Source: Mactromeris polynyma
Taxonomy: Eukaryota; Mollusca; Bivalvia; Venerida; Mactridae
Length of the DNA stretch: 64,000 nt
Reading direction: 5' to 3'
Assembly: GCA_032209605.1 (NCBI GenBank)
Contig: JASFXZ010000016.1
Coordinates: 434,001-498,000 of the forward strand
Below the pieces are notes generated by a model. The model did not search any database. It was not told the origin of the DNA and saw only the letters and a list, made by a program, of their open reading frames with translations. The position numbers and the translations under genes were made by a program. Below, piece after piece: positions 1-10,800 of this stretch; within the stretch, counting starts at the first letter, position 1, and every line of letters starts with the position of its first letter.

Positions 1-239
1 TTTATTTTGGCGTTATTTGCTTCACTTATTCATGACGTCATTTAGCATCAACGACAAATATAGTACGGCCAAGATCTGAATAACATTGACAAAACGTCAT
101 TGTATGGATCAGTCCATGTAGGTTGCAGGTAAGTTAAATGATCATGATCATAAAGGCGCATTTCTGATTTTGAAAAAAAACATATCAATACACAGATATC
201 AAATCAGCGTGTTTATTACATAGCTTATTGAATACGCAT

Positions 240-285
240 CTGAATCTCGACGAGATTATTCGGGTTCGAATCCTGACATCTTTTT
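240..285 (+). other. tRNA-like remnant (B-box motif)
   Basis: The sequence GGGTTCGAATCCTGACA resembles a tRNA T-arm and is followed by a T-run, but no complete cloverleaf can be drawn upstream. It is probably a SINE or tRNA-pseudogene fragment. Confidence 0.25.
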
Positions 286-1259
286 TCATAAATTCTTTTT
301 AAGCGCGAAAGTATCATGCTTTCACGAAATATGGTTTGATGTATCGCAGCAAACTAGATAAATATGTGTAAACATAAAACTATTTTGGCAGAAAATATTA
401 AAACGAGTTTCGTATTGTCGCAGCAAGACAGCTCTAGACATTGTTTAAAAAAATCACTACTTCTGTGTACAAGAGGCTTCTATGAATCAGCCTGTCATTC
501 CGTTGTCTTGCCATAGTAAAAGAACTGCATGTCTGTGGTGTCAGAACGGACGGTAGTGAAAAACGTTTCAAGAAAACAAGAGGTAACAAGTAACATTTCA
601 TTGGTTTGCTTTAATCTCGCTGTGGTTAGCTAGACAGTAAATTATATGATTTTAAACCAGATTCATCAGCCTTTTTTAGTAGGTCAAGCCCCATATCCTA
701 AATTTATATAGTAGAAACTTAAAACATCTTCTTGTCAAAAACTTATGACCTAATCTCTACAAGGAGTGTTCAAATTATTTGGATTCTTAAAAATCTCATT
801 CAACACAGGAAGACACAATATTAAATAATAAAAACCCCAGACAGGCAAGGTTTGATACACGATGGTGCTTAACTAAAATAAGATTATTAATTAAGACAAT
901 TATTGTACGTTGAAAAGTCTTAGACATTTATGTTTACAAAGCTTCAGAGCCAAGCTCAATATAATGAAGAACAAAGGATAAACATCTCTTTTCAAAAAAG
1001 TGGTGTGGTAGGGTATTAAACACTTTAAATGATAGCTCTAGTTTTTCCTATTACATTTATTTAAATTTATTTATTTCGTTGCATTCTGATAATAATTATT
1101 TAGTTACTGAGAGCAGGATATGCTGATGATGCTTGCTTCCTTAGCACTGATGCATTAACCGTGTGTACTGTTTAGTGTGCATAATGGTTAATAGCTTTTA
1201 TCGATTAGCTACTGCTTTGTTAATCATTTATGTTTATATGCTAGGAATTTACAGCGGTT

Positions 1260-1600
1260 AAGTGTGAGGTAAGCTAGCAGTTAAATTGATTAAAGACCCC
1301 AGTATTTTACTGACAGTTGCAAGGCTATTAATCGATGTATCATTATTATTTCCCATTATGTCTTAGATACCTTTCTCCATGTAAAATTCCTTGACCTTTG
1401 TTTTGCCCCCTTTCTGTCCGCGGCTAAGTTGCTTTCTTGGCTTTTCCATCATTCCATCCCTCCCCTTGTTGTCCCCTCCAATTCTCCATGGTTGTTTTTT
1501 ATTATCAGATACTTCCTGACTTCCCTATTCCCATATATGTTTGCCTTTACATCTCCTCAACTCATTATGTTCGTTATGCTGATGTTTCCCTGGGATCTGT
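1260..1600 (+). repeat. Interspersed repeat (family R1), copy in SAMHD1-like copy 1 intron
   Basis: The stretch from GCTAGCAGTTAAATTGATT through CCCCAGTATTTTACTGACA to a pyrimidine-rich tail with CCCTATTCCCATA matches three other places in the window (11720-12060, 39290-39600 and, reversed, 23180-23430). No coding potential is seen. The family was not identified. Confidence 0.5.
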
Positions 1601-1842
1601 GTGAGGAGGCATTGACTTGTGATTGTGGCTTTCCCTGCAACAAATTAATCCTCCCTTATTGACTTTCTAAATATTAATTTCAATGCTCAAGATTTAAAAA
1701 AGACACGCCTAAATTACATAATAATTGTCCATACGGTAATTACATAAGGATAAGGCAGTTTGTCGTTATAAGGATATGTAGTTATGGGCAATTTATACTG
1801 TATTCTCATTCATTACATGTATACATTTTAAATGTTTTGTAG

Positions 1843-4800
1843 CATGAGGAGGCATCCATAGACTTGTTTGATCATCTGATCAAAAGCAACCAAAAAGTGA
1901 AAGACGGGTTTTTATCAAGAAAATTGAAAAAACAAGATAAAACATTCATTAAACAGCTTATAAAGGGAAAAGTAATAACTGATCAAAATGTAAGTGTTTC
2001 CATTGTCTGTTGTTTACTTTTTCTAACATATCATAGAGACGGGATACATGCGTAAATATCGTATTAATGTACTGGTACATGCTTTTAAAAACAAATAACT
2101 AAGTAGTAATTTAATGGAAATTTATTTTTAGTCAATGAGCAATTCCACAATGGTCTCGCAATTCTGTTTTGGTGTACATTTATTTATTTATTTCACCAAG
2201 CCGATGTTTAAAGTATAGTACATAGATTTGAAACATATCTCAAGTTTTCATGTTTTCAGCTCACCTTAGCACAAAGTGTTCATGGGGCGATTCAGTGCCA
2301 TCTTGGCTGTCTTGTTTGAGTACAGTATATGTCGTATTTTTTACCTATATGAGAAGAGTCAGTTATGAAATATTGCTATTTGTTTTATCTTTGTTTTTTG
2401 TTTGTTTTCAGACCGGACGAGACAGTGATAAGAACTTCCTGTATCAGGTATAGTTGTTGAAAATAAATGTAAAACGTAGCTAAACGTACCAAAGTATATG
2501 ATGAAATAACCGAGCCTAATTATGCCATTCATATTGGGGAAATATTGACTCTTTGAATTGGTGCTATAGTTTTCAGTACATAAACAAAGTCATTTAGATA
2601 CACTACTTATAGTAAACGTCTGTTTATTTAATACACAACGGCAAATACCATTATACGAGAATCATTGAAAGAGATATTTTGAATACGTTAGTTCGCGTAT
2701 CGCGTTTTCCTTTGTTACTGGCTTCATTCAAAACAGATTAATTGTTGTGCGCCGCTGTACGATTTTCAACCTGTAAGTGACGTCATTTCCAGAAAACGTC
2801 ACGTGTGACGTCACCTTGTACTAACAGTAAGCAATATTTGACCCATATGGCGATATGAAAACGAAGTGACAATATGGAGTAAATATTGTTTCCTGCTTGC
2901 AAATAGTGACATCACATATTGCGTAGCTACTTTTAATATACTGTTGGTCAATGAAACGCACCATTTAATATACTTACATGTATTGTATTTTAGACTGCTC
3001 TAATTTTGGGATGTCAAAACTGAACTAAAAAATGTATCATAAAAGAACAAATGGAGTTTATTGCATTTGAGCTGAATTATATGTTACCTACATGACGGGG
3101 GGTGAAACTGAAAGTCCACAAAACTAAATAACGAGTGTGGCCGCCGTTTGCGTCTACTATAGACAGGCATCTACGACTCAAATGCGGTCGAGGCGCTGAA
3201 TCCCGTATTGTAGGTGCGTAAGGATAATATGGTGGTCTTGTTGAATAAACTTCACTCTTGGCGTCATGGGCGTGGAAGATCAGCAACATAATCGGTTTCT
3301 TGTGTTGTCTAGCATACCGCCCGATAGTGGAGCGAGTACAATACATACTGCTAGAAACAGCGTGATATGATACCCCCTTCTACCATACCGACGACTTCAT
3401 GACGTCGGGCGTCATTTAAACGTCCAATACCATGAAAAAGTTGAAGTCTTTTCTTGGCGATTTGATAGTCTAAAGCTAAGTCATAAAATGGACCCCCATC
3501 CAAACTTTAGTGAAGGATGGGGGCATAATTAGAATAAAGCCGGAGGCTGAGCATGTATACTATAGCATGTTGTGACTGCTCGATTAAATCCACCACCCTA
3601 AGTCTTGAAGTGTGTCAATAATAGTACATGTATTGTCGTGACAATCAGTTTTTAGCTGATTCATATTGAGAGAATCATCTATATAGTATGAACATCTGAT
3701 ATTCTGATACCGTAACCACCCGTATACTGGTTTAAATTTTTTTGTAAATACGTAAGGTGCTGATTTTAGCCCAAAAGGAAGTGCAACAAATTTCATGAGG
3801 CAAGAATTCCAGAAAAAATATGCATCCTGCAAATCTATTGAAGTCATAAAATCATTTTTCTGCAATAGATCCGTGACAAATTTGAATGTTTCTTGCTTAA
3901 AATGATCATATTTGACAAATTTATTCAAATATTTCAAATTGATAACTGGACGAAAATTCCCATTAGGTTTTGGCACAATAAAAATTGTAGAAATAAATTC
4001 ACCTTCCTCGTGAACTGAAGTTTCCACAGCGTCTTTCTGTAACAAAACTTTGACCTCATTATCTACCATTTGCCATTGTTCATTATTAAAAGGAATCTCA
4101 TTTGGAACTTTGTTTTGATAAGGTTCCTTTTCAAAATCAATACTATAGCCTGAAATGGCATCGATCACCCATGTATTGTTAGTAATATACAACCAATTAG
4201 GTATACGTGATTTAAGCTTACCTACATTATTTTCTTTGAGAGCTAGTTCCCGTTTGGGGAAGTAACTGTTGCTGTTGGCTGTTTCTTTGGAATACGGTAT
4301 TGTTGCCTTGTATCTTGCCTGCCTCTTTGATTATAGGGCTGGTATCTATTATAATATGGCACACTATCTTGAGGTCCAGAATAACTGCCTCTACCTCTGT
4401 ATTGCGTACGTCTAGGGAAACGTCCAGTAGACCTTCCACTGTATGAATATGTGTCAGGTTTGCTCAAATGAGACGTGGAGTCACAAGCTTTGATCTCCTT
4501 TCCCACATCATCACCAAATAGGTATGTTGAAATTGGCGTTGAAATGTTACATAGTGGATGGTACTTCTTATTTAATTAGATAACGCCTTCTGACTGATAG
4601 GTTAAATTGAACCTGTCCCAAAGAGTAAGGGCATCAGAAAAAAGGGATTTAGCTTCACTATCCAATGTGATTTGTGATTTTAACACTTCTGCCAGCTTAA
4701 TAATAGGAGTTATTCCTGCCATCACTAGGTTCTGAGTCTGTGCTAAATATCTATCTTGAGTCTGAGAACGTTTATTCATTATCTTCCAGATGTCATTATT

Positions 4801-7800
4801 TACTAATGGAGCACATGCCCTATCACAATTTTCAGGCATTGAATACTTAGCCAAAAGAGACTCTGTTTCGCACTGTGAAGTGCAAGCTACATTTGAAGCA
4901 GTGGTTTCGAACACAATTTTGAACTTAACGTGTTTTTAACGTTCTTTTTGGGAACTTTCTCCTTCGGCGTGTCCTTGTCAATTTTCTTTACCACAGACTT
5001 GGGTTTTTTACCAAATGTATCGGCTTCTGAACGTTCTTCGTCAGAAAAACCGGTGAACGAACTCTCCTGAGAGTCGGAACACGACAATACATCGTCTTGT
5101 TTGGAGCTCATTTAATATCCAAATACAGATAAACACATACAATATATATAAATAAATTCTCAATATTTACTGGGACTACGTCCTCAGTTGCTCCGAATAA
5201 TAAATTACTTACCAAAGTTCTTTCAAAATGGTAAGTGTCTTCATGTCTCGCTTATCGGCACACCAGAACAAAAATGAGTACTTGGTTAGTTTATTGCACG
5301 CACTTCCGGTGGATGTGCTTGATTTTTCGTCTCTTTAAAATCTTGGCGGATTTAATCGAGCAGTCAGAACAACATGCTATAGTATACATGTGAAAGCCAA
5401 AGGCTTTATGAAAAATAATGCTATCACGTGTACATTGATATGGTCCATAATATATATTATTATCAGCAAACTAACGATTTGCACGGGGTTCACGAGACTG
5501 GATCATGGGCAGCGGATGTCCTTCAAAAATCACGTCATGTTATTGAAAAGCGGTCAAGGCGTTTGTATATATGTAAACAATAAATAACGGAACAGGTACC
5601 TAAAATCAATAGGCCATTGATGCGTTTTCATTGAAGACTAGTATACATTAACATTATTATTGTATGTTAGGCGATATGTAAAACTGGAAGATGAATAGCA
5701 TTACATTTTATGTATAGGAGCACATTTACTAAACGAGTACAGTTCATTCATGCTAAACGTTCAAATTGCTCTTATTCGATAAGGACGTAATCGATTATAT
5801 TATCAAAAGGTGATTCATGCAATATGAATGAAGTATTTACATTTGTAAATTTTCAGGCTATTTGCATGTCTTAATAAAATGCGTTTAACATGATTTTCAA
5901 TTCAGATCGTTGCGAACAACAATAATGGAATAGATGTAGACAAATGGGATTATTTTGCTCGAGATTGTCATATGCTAGGAATCGGGCACAATTTTGATCA
6001 TCAAAGATGTATGCAGGTTGCTCGAGTTTGTGATGTAAACATTGACCGCAAAAAGGAGAAACATATATGTTTCCGTGACAAGGTATAACCAACATGATTT
6101 TTACTGCTCAGCCAATACATCTTACTACATAAGATCAGCCAAAAATGCACCGAAATACATGTATGTGTAAACGATGTGTTTTATTGGATTTAACGCCATT
6201 CTTAAACATTTTCTTCAGTTATACGAGGCCTGTACTAACTTGTCCTCTCGCAAGTAGCTGTCCCGCCCAAGAATCGAACAGGCCATCGCGCTACTAACTG
6301 AGCTGACCGGGCAGGCTAAACAATATCTGAAAAAAACTTTTATTTCGTTTGCAGTTGAATTTAGATTTAGGAGTGTCTGTCGTAAAATAATGGTAGTAAC
6401 TGTTAATTTAGTTTTATTTAGTACCACAAATATTTCTTAATTCTTAAGATATATTCAGTTTTCCAAATGAAATAACAACAAATTACAAAAATAACATATT
6501 CACACACATTTCTATAAATCAAAAGTATGCCCCTCAAACACTTGTGCTTAGATTGTAACTTTCATTTTGAAATACTCCATGTTATAATCTTCCCTAATAC
6601 AGGTTTTATCATGGAAGTGCTTATATACATATTAAAATGGTACCTCGTGTAAACACAAACACACTACAAATCAGTGTAATAAGGACGGTACCATATATCA
6701 GGGTAAATACTCTGTGCGTTAGTGACAAATGTCTATTTGAAACAGTACAATAAATGATGTTAGTCCTATCAAATGCATTTCATGTGGGTTTCGTTGTCTG
6801 ATATCGGACTGGCAGAGATATATATAGTATATGTTCTACTGTTGCTGTCATTATAGGACCAGTTCAATATGTACGAAATGTTTCACACACGATTTATGTT
6901 ACATTACCGGGCCTATAAGCATAAGACGGTAACACTCATCGATGCCATGTAAGTGATGTTTTACTCATTATATATCTCCAAATCGCCAGTTACAGTTGTC
7001 CAACATATTTCATTTGCTCAATATCACCAGTACAATCGTTTCTATTCTTATTGAGTTTTCCGATTTAGTGGAAAACCTAGTCCTAGTAATTATTTACCCA
7101 TTCTATGACAAGTTTCCTTTTATATGACGTTAACAAATTGTAATAAACTTATGTTGCCTTATTTTATGACTGCATAAATAGTGTTTCAGAGCATTTCGTG
7201 AACACTTATACGGTGCGCTATTTGTAAAGCTGCGAAAATAGTTTACACAGATCATTTTTTCTTTCTTTGTTTCAAGCTTTTTGCCGTTTTGTTACAGTAT
7301 TTCAGTTAGTTTGTTGACCTAACTAGCGCTTTTGGGTTACCTGGATGGTAGTATGCCCCTTTGCAATCAACTGAAATATTCTCCCTATAAAACAGAGTTA
7401 CGAGGTGGATGTCAAATTAGTTTGGATGCATTGTATTCAGTCAAATCGTCATGGCAGAGCATACACCTCGCCTGGGTTTCGAACCCGCGACCTCTACATT
7501 AACATTCGAGCGCTCTATCGACTGAGTTAACCGGACGGGCTTACCGATCATTAGTGTACATAATATAAAGTGAGGAAGATGGGGTTAAAGTGGAAAATAA
7601 AATAAGAATGGTACGGGGAACAACAGGACTGCTCCTTAACTGTCTTGTAGATAATTTTTTCTTGTGGATACATTTTACTCGTGCAGTACAAAAGTCAGCT
7701 AATGTATTTAAGTACACGGACAGTAATTATGGCAAAATAAATGCATGATTATAAAAATGAATCCTAGAAAAAGCAAAGGAGTGTAAAGCACTAATTCGGC

Positions 7801-10800
7801 ACTTAATAATTATGTTTACTAATATAACAATACTACAGAAGCGGTTTTTCCATTTCTTTTTTGTAGGATTCTCGATGCTTTTAAAGAAGCCAATGACAAC
7901 TACAGGCAAATCCCCGGGGAGAATAAGTATGCCTCTATTATGCTTCAATCACTCTAAAAGTTATCACTATGAAACTAGTCTTGATTTAATTGCACGATGA
8001 TTGATAAATAAGTTGGTTTATCTGCATATATACTAGCAGGAGAAACTTCCCGAACACGAAATTAGAGGATTACACTGTAATGCTTCCCGATCAGACAGTG
8101 CGTTAGTAAATTAATAACTTTAATTCCTGATCTCGAAGTATTAAATGGGAATCCTCCGATTCAAGACGCACGCTTCTTTGTCTTGCACCCCTATATGTGT
8201 CAATCTGTATCAATAAACTTGAAGATTGATAAGTCCATCTTGTTGTATATCAACTGCTGTCTAACACGTAAGTGACTAGGCATTGAACCATTTCACCCGA
8301 ATTATTTCGGCAATTGTTCAAATCTGACATTCCTACAAGTCGTTCTTATTTTTGATAACATGTCGCCGTGTAAACGCATGCTCGCGGAATTGAAACACAC
8401 ATTAGTAAAATGACCGCATATCGTGATAACAACGCCACGGCAAAATCTTATTTATTAGCTCTTAAATAGTGAAATATCAAATGTTAACAGTATTTTTGTC
8501 ATGCAAATTTGAGATATTTAATCACCGCGTTAAAAACCTTTTTTTTAAATGAGCCATTATCAAGATACATAACATCAACACTTTGATTCTCTTCGTCATA
8601 GTGTGACACTTGCACATGAGTGAATATTGCTCAAAGTATAACAGTCAGTGTGATATCGCTCAATTATTGATCTTTGATTAATCCAAAATGAAACTACTTT
8701 ATTGCTGTTTTACAGTAAAAAGAAAGTTATGTCAGAGGCAATTAAAGACATGGTAGCATATACACATTTGACGGACGATGTTCTGTATGATATAGGAAGA
8801 TCAACAGACTCAGCCTTGGCGAAGTCTCGGCAAATCATCGATCGAATTGCCAGAAGAGATTTTTATAAACTAGTTGGTAAAGCAACTTTCCAGGTTGGTG
8901 AATACTGTTTGAGTAGATTCACTGAAGCTCACATGGAAGAGCATGGACCTTCCATTAGTGAAGGCTTACCAAGAATGTATTTTGAGTAGATCTGTACGAT
9001 ATTGAAAATAACACGTCATCACATATTAACATAGAAACGGAAAGTCATATTATTTAAAATTGCATTATAATACTGCAATAAAGTAAACCGCCCTAACTTT
9101 TGATCCGTTGATATTTTTCTTGAAGTACATTTACTACGCGAAAGTATGATCATATATATACACTTTGAATTAAGTTACTCAATATATAACAACATATTTA
9201 TTCAGTGTTTTTGTTGCTCACGCTCTTATCTTTACAGAGAGAAGTTAAAGGAGAATACATTAAAATGAAAATGATTAAAGCTGATAGAGAATTATCCAAA
9301 GCTGACTTCACAGTAACGGTATGACATTTTCAGGCAAATTAAACGGAAATACGTAGATTTAACAACTCAGGTTGATAGCTTATTCAAACAGGGATATTGT
9401 ATGATACTGTCTTTTTTGTAACGTTGCTTACCTACTACACGCATTAACTACTTACTATTATGTGTTATCATAATACGAAATTAGTTATCGGATATAAATG
9501 TTGTCTGTGGCAATGTGCGTCAAACGGATCTACTTTTTTGTTACGTGACTGTACTATTACATGACAGATACGGTTTAATATTATACTCTATTGTAGTTTT
9601 CGTAATTACTAATCACAGCTATATGATTACTGCTGCAACTTTATAACTCTTACATGAGTGTTGTGTTTTTGTGTAAAACGTATATATTTGAATGGATTCG
9701 TCTGCCAACAGTTTATGTCTATGTTAAATAGTCTTTGTCCTGCGTCCTACACCCTTTATATATGGAAGCAAATTTTCTTACCGGCACTGTTACTTTGACT
9801 AGGGTGATTGTAGTGTATGCGTGAGGTTGATTGCACTTTTAAGCCAGGTTTAAACACATCCTATTATCGTGTGCATTCGGAGTGGCAAGTGTACATTGTA
9901 TGTGTTTTTCCTGCTCGATTTCCATTTTCCTTTTCTACTTTCTGGTATTTTCTTCGTTAAGACACTTATCATTTCGTAGCGTCTTTATGTATTATTTAGT
10001 GTTTGCCTCATATGTTACTTTCTTACTACTTAACTGAAATGTATTTGCACGGGGATAATCTAGCGATATAATTGTTAAGTGTGATGATGGCATATGGTCA
10101 AGCTGATTTAACTCCCCAGGGCTAATAATGATGCAATGAGGCCGTTGTGTAACTAAGTTTCCCTTTTTGTTTAATTGTTGTGCAGTCATGAGTTGTCCCT
10201 TAAATCACTCCATATTAGTTTTGTTCTGTTAACATGGGATCTGTGTGGAGGAGATTTTCGATGTGCTACTCTTTCTCACTTAGATTTGCAAGAATGCCAT
10301 CGAATGTGTCAAACTCGCACCCCTGTTTACGTGTGTTCATTGATTCACAATCTTTGAACTTATGTTCTTAGCTTTCATAAATTGTATCTTATGTATTTTA
10401 TGTCAAACATTATTTCATTGATAGGTTGTCAAGTTTGACTATGGAAAAAAAACGAAAAACCCATTGAACAACGTCTATTATTATAGAAAGAGTGCTCCGG
10501 ACAAGGGAATCAAGCTATTACAGGTTTTCTACTATTTAAGTTTTTCCAAGTTATCGTTGTTACTACATGCTTTATCTAAATTACATGTATAATACAATCA
10601 ATGTGCTGGATTTCTGCGGGATTTTATTGTTTACATCACGTGAGAACTATTTTCAACTTTCTAAAAATAAACTTTCCGTAGACTGGTTTCTAATATTTTA
10701 TCAGTCAAAATAGACCTTGACCATTTGAAATCGTGCACCACATGAGGGAATCTAAAAATCAACTTTCCGTAGACTTGTTTCAAATATTTTATCAGTCAAA

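Larger units (their letters stand above)
3491..5420 (-). mobile_element. DIRS-like retroelement, non-autonomous and internally deleted
   Basis: A gag-like region (5111-4243) and a reverse transcriptase fragment (4192-3584) lie on the minus strand between inverted terminal repeats sharing GGATTTAATCGAGCAGTCA and CATGCTATAGTATACATG. One end also holds a hairpin (CCCCCATCC...GGATGGGGG, 3492-3523). The RT reading frame runs straight into the terminal repeat. RNase H, the tyrosine recombinase and much of the RT are missing, so the element cannot move by itself. The same intron of SAMHD1-like copy 2 is an empty site near 33026. The right boundary is uncertain by about 35 bp. Confidence 0.75.

Noticed and set aside
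7464..7541. Functional tRNA-Asn gene
   Set aside because: T-stem and anticodon-stem mismatches, plus duplication as part of an intron with a decayed counterpart at 35353, point to a SINE or pseudogene.
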